DNA of 64,000 bases, from contig NZ_QJSW01000002.1 of NCBI RefSeq assembly GCF_003217495.1, forward strand, positions 172,296 to 236,295. The letters are read 5' to 3'. Both the position numbers and the translations under genes were made by a program. Source of the stretch: Paenibacillus barcinonensis. GTDB taxonomy: Bacteria; Bacillota; Bacilli; Paenibacillales; Paenibacillaceae. The notes beneath the pieces are model-generated. The model had not been told where the DNA came from, searched no databases, and saw only the letters and a list, made by a program, of their open reading frames with translations. Every line of letters begins with the position of its first letter. Positions within the stretch are counted from its first letter, which is position 1. This document shows positions 17,478 through 25,932 of this stretch, piece after piece.

Positions 17478-17769
17478 CAGTTTCCACCTCCCTGGAGACC
17501 AGCTCAATATTCCGAATATCCGTCAAATCAATGATATGTACCATTTCAGTAGTATCTTCAAGCGTAATCGATTTACCTTCATTTTTATGTTTAGTAAACA
17601 AACGACGGTACTCCTGCTTCACTTCATCTGCAGTTAGTGGAATTTCTCGAATGACCTTATCTGAATCCTTTTCTTTCTGTTGCAGTCGGGGATTATCCTC
17701 AATCCAGATAATTGATTTCTTTTTCCCGCTGCCTTTGAAATAAAAATGCGCTGTTAGTTCAATGTTCAT
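17446..17769 (-). CDS. Element protein of unknown function
   Basis: 107 aa from the ATG at 17769 (MNIELTAHFYF), behind AGGAGG. Beta strands at the start, then a charged linker and SITLEDTTEMVHIIDLTDIRNIELVSREVE at the end. Unrecognised. First gene after the promoter at 17800; co-transcribed with the next small gene. Confidence 0.7.
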   Translation of the reverse strand: MNIELTAHFYFKGSGKKKSIIWIEDNPRLQQKEKDSDKVIREIPLTADEVKQEYRRLFTKHKNEGKSITLEDTTEMVHIIDLTDIRNIELVSREVETDAVQTDLRTE

Positions 17770-17799
17770 TCTGTAATTCCTCCTCTTCACTACTCCCTC

Positions 17800-17827
17800 T
17801 ATACGTAGAGCTCAAAATAAGGTTAAT
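17800..17827 (-). promoter_or_regulatory. Element-type promoter ATTAAC-N16-CGTATA
   Basis: -35 ATTAAC (17822-17827), 16 bp, -10 CGTATAGAG (17800-17805 core). It lies between the terminator of the tail-fibre operon and the 17769 gene. Confidence 0.75.
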
Positions 17828-17829
17828 AA

Positions 17830-17855
17830 GAAAAAGGATAGTTTGGACTATCCTT
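17830..17855 (-). terminator. Terminator at the end of the tail-fibre operon
   Basis: AAGGATAG-TCCAAA-CTATCCTT followed by TTTC on the minus strand; the left arm contains the stop codon of the 17848 gene. Confidence 0.85.
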
Positions 17856-18768
17856 GATATTTCTTTACAGCAATTCGATTCCCTAGTGAATCGTATATAT
17901 AGCTAAATTTAGTCTGCATCGGCGTGGTTCCCATGGCGGTTATGGACTTGGCAACCATTCGGCCCTCCGTATCATATTGATAGATAACATCTAGCAACCC
18001 CGGCAACTGAACAAACGCCTTACCATCAAATCGGTAAACCTCACCAACGGGAATGACCATTAATGAATCATTCTCTGCATAATCATCTGTAGACGGTGGC
18101 AAAGTCCAAACCGGCTCTCTGACGGACTGCTCCGTGTAGTTGTCCGTGACCACTTGTCTTATAATTCTCCCCTGCTCGTCAAAAGCAAAATAAGTAAAAA
18201 CATCTGCGTAATCCACTAAATCGCTATAAACTTCCCATGAATCTATGGAGCGAAGTTTGCTGCGCTCCTCTCTGGTCATGCTCACATGATCCTTGCCATC
18301 AACAATCATATCAGCACTATGGATATCGGGATGTATATAGTGATTGGCGCTAGGCTCTATATTGGAGAGTTTTATTCGTTCTTCTCGAGTCATAACAACT
18401 CTAATGTTACCATCAGTCAACATATCAGCATCATGCGTATCTGGATGAGTATAAACCACTGTTTTGGTTCCGTTAAGAATGATGGCTCCATTTTCTGTAT
18501 GATTAGATAACCGATCCCCACCAGCTTTAACATAAGCGAGACCATCATAAGTATATAGTGTTGGTTCATTTTGATTCCCAATGTCCTTTTGTACCATATA
18601 CACTCGTCCATTATCACCTTTGGTTGGAAGCTCAGACTTTAACTTAACCGAAGCTACATTACCGATAGAAAGTGCTTCCATTCTGTTATCCAAAGTCATA
18701 TAAGAATCTCTGGCTTCTCTGACTTCACGTTCTACTTTTGCGGCTTTGCTGTAAGAAACAATATCCAC
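17848..18768 (-). CDS. Tail fibre-like protein with His-rich repeats and YD-type end
   Basis: 306 aa. A helical start (SKAAKVEREVREARDSY) suggests attachment through a coiled coil. Two copies of a module HPD.H.ADM..DG...V.MTREER.KL..IE stand at about residues 107-175; such HPxTH motifs occur in phage fibres, where His pairs can bind metal. The C-terminal part has YD-like strands (YQYDTEGRMVAKS, YIYDSLGNRIAVKKY) similar to the end of the 22962 protein. Last gene of a long tail operon. A role in surface recognition is inferred. Confidence 0.65.
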   Translation of the reverse strand: MDIVSYSKAAKVEREVREARDSYMTLDNRMEALSIGNVASVKLKSELPTKGDNGRVYMVQKDIGNQNEPTLYTYDGLAYVKAGGDRLSNHTENGAIILNGTKTVVYTHPDTHDADMLTDGNIRVVMTREERIKLSNIEPSANHYIHPDIHSADMIVDGKDHVSMTREERSKLRSIDSWEVYSDLVDYADVFTYFAFDEQGRIIRQVVTDNYTEQSVREPVWTLPPSTDDYAENDSLMVIPVGEVYRFDGKAFVQLPGLLDVIYQYDTEGRMVAKSITAMGTTPMQTKFSYIYDSLGNRIAVKKYQG

Positions 18769-18782
18769 GGAATTCCTCCTTT

Positions 18783-19178
18783 CTACCTTGTCGTCAGACC
18801 AGTGACCTCTATATCGAAGTGCGATACATCTGTTCCTAAATTTTTCAACGACATATGAAGTGTCGAAGTTTCGTCTATGTCCGCGTATGGAAGATCAATC
18901 ATGTCATAGATACCCTCTATGAAATTCCCCGTAGAATACTGAGCATTGTTAAAATAAAGTACATCGGGGCTTGGTCCAGCACTGTTTAAAACTTGAACTT
19001 CTACATTGGTTTCCCTCGTTGGAACAACCCTGATCGTTTTGATCATAAATCGAGGGTGCTCCATAGGAATATGGATAAACGCCTTTGCTCCTCCATCAAC
19101 ATGCTCTACTTTTTGTACAAATGAAACGGGTAGCAGCACTTTTCTCATCTCCTCCATTAGCTCCCAGCTTCGATTCAA
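18783..19178 (-). CDS. Tail-operon protein of unknown function
   Basis: 131 aa, beta-rich (FMIKTIRVVPTRETNVEVQVLNSAG, STLHMSLKNLGTDVSHFDIEVTGL), jelly-roll-like in character. The TTG start overlaps the previous stop as TTGA, behind GGAAGGAAC, so translation is coupled. Probably structural; unrecognised. Confidence 0.65.
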   Translation of the reverse strand: MNRSWELMEEMRKVLLPVSFVQKVEHVDGGAKAFIHIPMEHPRFMIKTIRVVPTRETNVEVQVLNSAGPSPDVLYFNNAQYSTGNFIEGIYDMIDLPYADIDETSTLHMSLKNLGTDVSHFDIEVTGLTTR

Positions 19179-19741
19179 GTTCCTTCCCTCCTAACAGGAA
19201 TATGTGTATCCGGATAACGGCGCGGACGCAGATGCTTCATTGATCCGATCCCGCTACCATCATAGGACCAATCCCCCCATGTTTTGCCCTGCAATGCCAC
19301 TTGCCTAACAGGTATTTTGACTTTAATGCACCAGTCCATGCCTGGATCATTCTGCTTCACTTTTACACCTTTTATCGCATTTCTAATTACGCCTGTACCA
19401 CTCGATTTAGTCGGTATTCTTTCGAGTAATATTTTGTTATTCTCGATAGCGCTTCCCGTCACTGTTCTCATGCCGTGTGCATACTGATCAGAAACGTATC
19501 CAATTAACGGGTCCTCATGTGTGTCCATCACTCTCCATGTGCCCCACCGATAGTTATCTGAGGATATAGCTTTGGTGAACAGATTGCCTACAGAAGTTAT
19601 GATCTCTTTGCCCTCATAAGCCGATGGAGCAGATTCCAGATCGTAACCGTTCTGGTACAAGTCCTCTGACTTACTTAGTGTGAATAGAGTACCACTTGCG
19701 GCAGGACCTGCGATTTTCCCCTCAAGCACACTCATGTCCAT
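19175..19741 (-). CDS. Tail-operon protein of unknown function
   Basis: 188 aa, unrecognised. Aromatic- and Gly-rich beta character (NYRWGTWRVMDTHEDPLIGYVSDQYAHG). It sits in an unbroken run of tail genes with no gap, so a structural or adhesion role is likely. Confidence 0.6.
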   Translation of the reverse strand: MDMSVLEGKIAGPAASGTLFTLSKSEDLYQNGYDLESAPSAYEGKEIITSVGNLFTKAISSDNYRWGTWRVMDTHEDPLIGYVSDQYAHGMRTVTGSAIENNKILLERIPTKSSGTGVIRNAIKGVKVKQNDPGMDWCIKVKIPVRQVALQGKTWGDWSYDGSGIGSMKHLRPRRYPDTHIPVRREGT

Positions 19742-19748
19742 TCACCGC

Positions 19749-20540
19749 CTAATCCATTAGAACTGAAACAGTGGCACCTGATAAGAAACTTTGACCACCA
19801 ATAGACAGAGAATATACTTTATAGGTTTTAGTCCCTACCTTTATCTCATCCCCATGCGATACTCCCGCTGAAGGAACAGTAAAAATATCAATAAGCTCGC
19901 CCCTAGGACCTTCAACACCATTACACATAATCACTGGAGCCATATGATAGAGTGAACCCCAACCCGGGTTGACCGGCAGCATTACAGAATATGCATCATA
20001 GATGTTGTTCACCATTCGTTTATCTTTATCTCTTAACGTCTGTATGCCATTGTCACCGTTATAACTTAGCCCTACCCCTAGACTGGAGGAATCACTTTCT
20101 GCTGCATAACGATTCAGAATACCAAAATATCCAAGATTAGAAATACCAGTAACCGAGTTCACATCCCCCTGCAAATAGATAATGATACGATTCGGTTGCA
20201 CTGAGACGTGATAATCAATTAAGAGATTTGTATCCACAGCTCTGGTATGACATAGAAAATCCTTTTTAATCTCTGATTTCCCGGCAGGAACGCTGCCATC
20301 CGATGCTACAACATCCTCTAACACACTGATAGTCAATTTATTTCCTGTCGTTTCTTTCGTATTTCCAACTTCAAGTCTAAAGAATAACTTATCTGAACCG
20401 CTTGTTCCAACGGATTTCAAAATGATTGCACTAGCCCTTTCATAGTAAACAGACCACGGTGAGCCCGTAATCGTTTTAAAGCCTTGAACAATATTTGCAA
20501 ATAACTCATTCATTTTTACCTTGCCCGCAAAATTCGCCAT
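19749..20540 (-). CDS. Tail-surface paralog (family member 1, shortest)
   Basis: 263 aa from the ATG at 20540 (MANFAGKVKMNELF), behind AGGAGGTG. It shares with four other element proteins a core pattern: a strand like SVQPNRIIIYLQGD followed by LGYFGI, and near the end an EG.RGEL segment with a following YKVYSL strand. Shorter and most diverged member. Probable structural or receptor-facing role. Confidence 0.65.
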   Translation of the reverse strand: MANFAGKVKMNELFANIVQGFKTITGSPWSVYYERASAIILKSVGTSGSDKLFFRLEVGNTKETTGNKLTISVLEDVVASDGSVPAGKSEIKKDFLCHTRAVDTNLLIDYHVSVQPNRIIIYLQGDVNSVTGISNLGYFGILNRYAAESDSSSLGVGLSYNGDNGIQTLRDKDKRMVNNIYDAYSVMLPVNPGWGSLYHMAPVIMCNGVEGPRGELIDIFTVPSAGVSHGDEIKVGTKTYKVYSLSIGGQSFLSGATVSVLMD

Positions 20541-20555
20541 TTGTATCAACACCTC

Positions 20556-21509
20556 CTATATTTGAAAAAGCAATGCTCTCTGTCCTCCACCAAGCAGCTT
20601 GGCGCCATGGAAAAACTTAGGTCTCCCATAGACCGGTACCTGGTTCGTATTGTAATAATATCGACCGGTATCTGCATTGGGGTAGTCCTGATCCATAACA
20701 TGGAATACATAATATTTCCCGTCTTGTCCCAAATCGAGAATAGATCCGTCCGGGTGCTGCACACTGTTTTTAAATACAATAGAACGTATGCCTTTGAGTT
20801 CTCCTCTTGCACCCTCTAATGGATGATAGACCATAAAAGGCGTGACATAATACCTGGAACCAACACCTGGAGAAGGAATAGATTCTGTGCCAAAGTTGTA
20901 AAGAGTGTATTCAGTACCATTCCGCGAGGCCATCACTACACCTCTTGGTGTATCATATTGATCGGCAGCGTTGTTATCTGAATAGGCAAAAGGCATATGT
21001 GGGAATACACCGTAAAATTTACTCGCAATAGCCGGATCCTCCTTTTCTATCGCTTCGCATTTGCCCAGGAAAATCCGAACGGGATACGCTCTTTCAGGAT
21101 AATTCAAGCTCTCCCCATGAATGAACACCATATCCTCATTTGTAATGACGGACCACTTGTAATTCACGTTGTACTGACCATTATGGCACATGAAGGGCGT
21201 TTCCAATAAAAATTTATCGATATCCGCAGGAGGATTTATAAATAGATCAGGCAAAGCAACACTGCCCCCTTGATTTTTCAGTCCCCAACGAACATTCACA
21301 CCTCTGGCATGAGCCACCACACACATCGTAAACCGCATATATGAACTTTTCGTATTCGTTAATAGAACGTTTCCCCAATTCGCATAAGTCGTTTCGGCTG
21401 TATATAAAGTTTCCCAATACGGATCCAGTGCATTTTTAAGTGTGCTGGCCAGTGTCGTCGCAAAAACGCTCAAGGTGCAAGTAAACTCGTATCTTCTGAT
21501 CATCGTCAT
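20556..21509 (-). CDS. Tail-surface paralog (family member 2)
   Basis: 317 aa. Closely similar to the next upstream gene: both begin RRYEF..., share DPxIA..., SRNGT..LY.F.T, PSPGVG.R....PF.V.H..EGARGE..GIR, PDGSILDLG..YY.FH, and end with LLLGGGQR.LLF. A tandem duplication. ATG behind GGAGGTG. Confidence 0.75.
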   Translation of the reverse strand: MTMIRRYEFTCTLSVFATTLASTLKNALDPYWETLYTAETTYANWGNVLLTNTKSSYMRFTMCVVAHARGVNVRWGLKNQGGSVALPDLFINPPADIDKFLLETPFMCHNGQYNVNYKWSVITNEDMVFIHGESLNYPERAYPVRIFLGKCEAIEKEDPAIASKFYGVFPHMPFAYSDNNAADQYDTPRGVVMASRNGTEYTLYNFGTESIPSPGVGSRYYVTPFMVYHPLEGARGELKGIRSIVFKNSVQHPDGSILDLGQDGKYYVFHVMDQDYPNADTGRYYYNTNQVPVYGRPKFFHGAKLLGGGQRALLFQI

Positions 21510-21512
21510 CGA

Positions 21513-22595
21513 TCACACCTCCTTCTCTATTTCGAACAGCAGCACTCTTTGCCCACCACCGAGAAGAAGGGGAGAATCAAAGAAGTAAGGTTGGCCAGCG
21601 TATGCCGTACCATTCGTTGCATAGAATTGCTGATTAGCAGCAGGATGTGCTTGATTCAATGCATGAAAAATATAATATCTTTCATCTCCCAGATCTAATA
21701 TCGACCCATCGGGATATTTGCTGGCATCACGGAGAACTGCAGTTCGTATACCGTGAAATTCCCCTCTTGCCCCCTCTGTCTCATGCCATACGTAAAATGG
21801 TGAGATAAAGAATCGGCCACCCACACCTGGTGAAGGAACCTGCGAACTTGTGGCAAAATGATATAACGCATTAGGTGTCCCATTTCGAGACGAACGCATG
21901 TATCCTCGTCCTGTCCGGAACTTTAACTCATCATCATTGTCAATCATGCCATGGGGAAAGTGTGAAAAAATCCCTACACTATCATCTGCAATCAACGGAT
22001 CTTCTTCTTCAAATGCCTTAATCTTTCCTAAATACATTCGGAAGGGATAGGCCACATTCAGGTTGGTCTGAGGTTCACCGTAGATAAAGATATAATTCTC
22101 GGAGATAAACAAATTCCATTTCCAATAGACATTTACTGCTGTATGTACGCGTTGATAGTCTCCAGAATAAACAGAATTATAGTCCATAGTGTGAAATGGG
22201 ACTTCAGATATTGCACCAAGTTCCTTGTACAAATCAGGTATTATTGTTACTCCATTATTTTTTAGCCCTGTTCTTAAAACATAATTTTTTGAATATGCTC
22301 CCCGACTATTATCAGATGCATAAGTATAACTAGATGAATTCATAGAAATTGTGAAAAACAAATTAGAATCTCTTAAGTTTTTCGCGGTGATAGTTCCTTG
22401 ATTAGCTATGCTGTTCAATCCAGTATTCCAAGATTTGGGCTGAGCATATGTATTAGTTGTACTATAAGTCCATTCCCAATGGATATCTCCATACAAATCC
22501 TGTGTTACTGTATCATAGAATGTCTTGATAAACGTCGAACAATAGGAGTAAAACTCGTAACGACGCAAAGCGCCCAAAAGTATATTTTCAGCCAT
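21513..22595 (-). CDS. Tail-surface paralog (family member 3)
   Basis: 360 aa. Tandem duplicate of the 20556 gene, longer in the N-terminal half. Conserved SSRNGTPNALYHFAT, PSPGVGGRFF, TEGARGEFHGIR and the C-terminal LLLGGGQRVLLFEIE. Aromatic-rich beta structure fits a surface-exposed tail component. Confidence 0.75.
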   Translation of the reverse strand: MAENILLGALRRYEFYSYCSTFIKTFYDTVTQDLYGDIHWEWTYSTTNTYAQPKSWNTGLNSIANQGTITAKNLRDSNLFFTISMNSSSYTYASDNSRGAYSKNYVLRTGLKNNGVTIIPDLYKELGAISEVPFHTMDYNSVYSGDYQRVHTAVNVYWKWNLFISENYIFIYGEPQTNLNVAYPFRMYLGKIKAFEEEDPLIADDSVGIFSHFPHGMIDNDDELKFRTGRGYMRSSRNGTPNALYHFATSSQVPSPGVGGRFFISPFYVWHETEGARGEFHGIRTAVLRDASKYPDGSILDLGDERYYIFHALNQAHPAANQQFYATNGTAYAGQPYFFDSPLLLGGGQRVLLFEIEKEV

Positions 22596-22606
22596 ACCCA
22601 GTCCCC

Positions 22607-22960
22607 CTATGCACCAAATCTCATTCTCATATCATTTAAAATATGTTCCTTGATTGCCGAGAGTAGAATAGCTTTGGTCATCTCACTTCTCTCAACTAAT
22701 TCATGATTTATCTCTTTTTTTTCCTCGTTGCCTAAGAATGTATCAACTGCTTGATCAGTCTCTGCGATTTCCTGAATCTCATGTAATCCTTTTAATGAAG
22801 GCAAAAACTTATGCGCAACACTATCAAAAAGAATATGGCTTTCAAAAGCAAAAATCAGAGTCTCGATCTCTTCCGTACTAAATGGCTCTTCATGATTACC
22901 CACTAACTTATCCATAATGGCATGAAGTGCAAATTTTACATCCTGCACTGTTCTCGTCAT
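22607..22960 (-). CDS. Small helical tail-operon protein
   Basis: 117 aa, mostly helical and acidic (STEEIETLIFAFESHILFDSVAHKF). Unrecognised. One base separates it from the fibre gene upstream; it may be a chaperone or linker for the adjacent fibre, but nothing in the sequence proves this. Confidence 0.65.
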   Translation of the reverse strand: MTRTVQDVKFALHAIMDKLVGNHEEPFSTEEIETLIFAFESHILFDSVAHKFLPSLKGLHEIQEIAETDQAVDTFLGNEEKKEINHELVERSEMTKAILLSAIKEHILNDMRMRFGA

Positions 22961-22961
22961 A

Positions 22962-24728
22962 TTAGATCACAACCTTTCTGATTTTTACATGTTTAATATT
23001 ACCGCTGCCGTCATACTCAAAAATTTTCTGGACACCCTGACCGTCATAGATCACCGTCTCAGTTTTCACTGTGCCGTCGGCATTATAAATAAAAAGGTTT
23101 TTTTTCAACAGCTGCGGTGTTTCTTCGGCAGTGAATATTTCCTCCGACTCGACATCCCCATTCGGAAAATAACGATACACAACATCCAACTCTAGCCCTG
23201 TGCCTTCCAAAAAAGTTAGTCTTCGCCGCAGATCGGTATCATCAAACGTTGCGCCTCCTTGAAGTACATAATAATCAGCACCATTGTTAACTTCACGAAG
23301 TACTTTTCCGGCAACATCCCGTTGATATTCAATCGTTTTAACCTGCCCGCTACTTTCAGTAATTTCTTGCTTTTCAAGAAGACCCTCTGGAGTATAAAAG
23401 TGCTCAATTTTTCGATTGATCCCTCCATGAATCTGTTCCAGGTGTACCTTTCCGTCCGGATAATAAGTGTAGTCTGTTGTCGATGTCGTATTAATAATAG
23501 AACCTCTGCTAATGACAGTGACCCTTGCTTCCTTAGGCACATCGAAAGTAAATCGAATTACTGTATCACTGTATTCAATGTAGTCGTCTCCCACATCCAT
23601 ACGGATACCATCTAGAAAAACTTCGGTTGAATTCGCACCGATCACATACCTTGGAATCTGAAAATCTCTAACCATCGACAACCTACTGTTAGGAGAAGAA
23701 GTGTAATGAAAAACAGATTGATGTTCTATCGTTCCGCGACTCTCAGCGAGTTCAAGACGACTTTGCATGTTATCCAGCCGATCCTTCAGAGCATCATAAA
23801 CGACTCCGTTTTTATCTTGGCGTGATTGATTGACCTCTTCCGAAAACTTCTCCAGCTTTGGTTTCATTTCGTTAATTTTAGTTTCATGTTTAGCCACATC
23901 GGAAACCTGATCAGCAACAGTCGTTTCAAGTTCTGACACTCGCCCTCCAAGCTCAGAAATATCCTGCTCGACCGAACCTTTGGTTAAAAAGTACCTGAAA
24001 TCAAGAGTAGTAAGAGAGGTTGTAGGCGAAAGACCAATATCAAGCCCGCCGATAATAATCGCATCCAGAGGTTCTTTCTGATCTGTGCTATGCGAGAATG
24101 TTCCATTTTCATGCAAAAAAATATAATATGTTGTGTTCTCTGAAATATCGGAGATTATATAAGTTTGCGAGAACTGATCTACAATAATTTTGTTAATACT
24201 GGCTCGCCCTGCATGAATGGTTACCTGTACACTATTGCTGCTACTAAGATAAACCGGATGAGATACACCCAGATCCTGAATAGATTGCTTGCCAGATAAT
24301 TCAACTGAATTCTCCAAGGTATCTAAACGATGATGGAGAGAAGACTCTGCTCCCCGGGCCTCATCTATCTCTGTTTCAACCAGAGTTAATCTCTTCTCCT
24401 GATCCTTGTGATACTGGGCAAGTATGTTAATATCTGATCTTGCCATGAGAACATCCTGTTGAGCATCCTCCAGCCTTGTAGCATGGGATTTAACCTGGAT
24501 TTCAACATCATGCAAACGCTGATCATGATTCGTTATCATCAACTGGTTCTCATTCGCAGATTTTTCTATAACACTAATTCGCTCGCCAATATCTACTGCT
24601 GAGCCTCTGGCTTTATCTAATTCTGCAAGATAAGAATCAATCTCATCATGAGTTCGAATCCCAATATCCACTAACTCCTTATGGCTCTTCGCAGATGATG
24701 TACGAGACTGGTTAATCCTTACTGACAT
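22962..24728 (-). CDS. Long coiled-coil tail fibre with YD-type C terminus
   Basis: 588 aa. The first 160 residues are heptad-like coiled coil (ERISVIEKSANENQLMITNHDQRLHDVEI...), with a second coil at about 255-330. In between and after are beta domains (about 160-250 and 335-420). The C terminus has repeated Y-x-x-x-G-x strands (YYPDGKVHLEQ, FYTPEGLLEKQEI, IYNADGTVKTETV, EYDGSGNIKHV) like Rhs/YD repeats. A trimeric fibre or side-tail spike is likely. First gene after the promoter at 24760; the ATG follows GGAGGTGG. Confidence 0.75.
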   Translation of the reverse strand: MSVRINQSRTSSAKSHKELVDIGIRTHDEIDSYLAELDKARGSAVDIGERISVIEKSANENQLMITNHDQRLHDVEIQVKSHATRLEDAQQDVLMARSDINILAQYHKDQEKRLTLVETEIDEARGAESSLHHRLDTLENSVELSGKQSIQDLGVSHPVYLSSSNSVQVTIHAGRASINKIIVDQFSQTYIISDISENTTYYIFLHENGTFSHSTDQKEPLDAIIIGGLDIGLSPTTSLTTLDFRYFLTKGSVEQDISELGGRVSELETTVADQVSDVAKHETKINEMKPKLEKFSEEVNQSRQDKNGVVYDALKDRLDNMQSRLELAESRGTIEHQSVFHYTSSPNSRLSMVRDFQIPRYVIGANSTEVFLDGIRMDVGDDYIEYSDTVIRFTFDVPKEARVTVISRGSIINTTSTTDYTYYPDGKVHLEQIHGGINRKIEHFYTPEGLLEKQEITESSGQVKTIEYQRDVAGKVLREVNNGADYYVLQGGATFDDTDLRRRLTFLEGTGLELDVVYRYFPNGDVESEEIFTAEETPQLLKKNLFIYNADGTVKTETVIYDGQGVQKIFEYDGSGNIKHVKIRKVVI

Positions 24729-24759
24729 TTGACCACCTCCATTCTTGCCTTATTGTATC

Positions 24760-24787
24760 TATACGTTATTCAATAATGAAAATTAAA
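24760..24787 (-). promoter_or_regulatory. Element-type promoter (near match) before the fibre operon
   Basis: TTTAAT (24782-24787), 16 bp, CGTATAGA (24760-24765 core). The TAA inside the -35 is the stop codon of the 24783 gene. One base differs from TTAAC. Confidence 0.6.
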
Positions 24788-25916
24788 CATATGTTGAGTA
24801 CATCTGAAGGGAAAATTTAACCTGGGAAGTATATCTGTCCTGGGATTCTTCACGTTCCATCCGCAACCAAAACGAATATAACTCTCCCGGTAAAATCTTA
24901 AACGCAGTTACAGAATAGCTGAATGCTCCAGGCATTCCATCGACATCGGGTGCAATCTGTACCTTGTCCATCCCATTCATAAGCTTAAACGTTACGTCTC
25001 TAAACTCTCCGGAGGCCATCGGGTTTCTCGCATACATCCGCACTTCCTGTACTCTGGAACCCCCTGTTGTTAAATAACCAAGAAAACGATCGGTGTTGGG
25101 ATACAGAAGCACATCAAATTCTTCACCCGTTTCCGCGTTAATTTCCTTATAATACATGTCTGGTGTAACCTCAAATAACATTAGATCACCCTTGTAAAGC
25201 TTCATGGAACCCTGTCCCAGATATTGATTTCCGTCGACGAGTTTAACTCTGAAACTGCCCTCTAAGGGATAAGGATAAGTATCCATATTAAACTGTACTT
25301 CCGTCGCACTGGATCGACATACTCTGCTTTCCAATACAATACCATTCGAATCAAGTAACTCCACTTGGGTACCACTGGTCAAATTATCCAAATACACCGA
25401 TGTGCTTCTATTAATTCGAACCTGTTCCACAATCATGGGATGGTCACCTTCACCTTTTAAGTAAAGACCAATCTTGGGAGCACCTGCTAGCTCGATAGAA
25501 CCTATGATATGCCATACTAGACCATCATCTGACCAGTATGCAGAATAATAGTTATACTCTCGCATTAAGCGAATCCAGGGATAGCTCTTCAAGAGCGGTG
25601 TTGGTAGAGATGTATCCAAAAATTCTTCAATCTCCATGAAATTGTGCTCATCGATGAAAACAACAACACCACCGTAGCAGCCTTCCGTTTCGGGGTTATA
25701 ATTGTTTTTGACATCCATTACGAATTGTTTTAACGCAGTCAATGGCTTGTAAAACATATATATCGGATCACTACCATGTTTAAGTGTTAGATGACCCTGC
25801 CCCGTTTCGTATCGACTGTCATCGCCAGGTAACACTTCCCAGTTCGCATCCAGACTATGACTTGTAAAAGAATCTTCGTATATTTTTCCAGATTCCTTTA
25901 GTCTCGCGACTCCCAT
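24783..25916 (-). CDS. Tail protein with lectin-like (DUF1349/concanavalin-type) domain
   Basis: 377 aa. Residues about 10-170 resemble a concanavalin-like jelly roll (YEDSFTSHSLDANWEVLPG ... YYSAYWSDDGLVWHIIGSIEL ... KIGLYLKG), a fold often used for glycan binding. The C-terminal 180 residues are further beta domains (DMYYKEINAETGEEFDVLLYPNTDRFLGY). It follows the 1541-aa gene by 16 bp. Probable cell-surface binding role. Confidence 0.65.
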   Translation of the reverse strand: MGVARLKESGKIYEDSFTSHSLDANWEVLPGDDSRYETGQGHLTLKHGSDPIYMFYKPLTALKQFVMDVKNNYNPETEGCYGGVVVFIDEHNFMEIEEFLDTSLPTPLLKSYPWIRLMREYNYYSAYWSDDGLVWHIIGSIELAGAPKIGLYLKGEGDHPMIVEQVRINRSTSVYLDNLTSGTQVELLDSNGIVLESRVCRSSATEVQFNMDTYPYPLEGSFRVKLVDGNQYLGQGSMKLYKGDLMLFEVTPDMYYKEINAETGEEFDVLLYPNTDRFLGYLTTGGSRVQEVRMYARNPMASGEFRDVTFKLMNGMDKVQIAPDVDGMPGAFSYSVTAFKILPGELYSFWLRMEREESQDRYTSQVKFSLQMYSTYV

Positions 25917-25932
25917 GCTTATCCTCCTCTCA

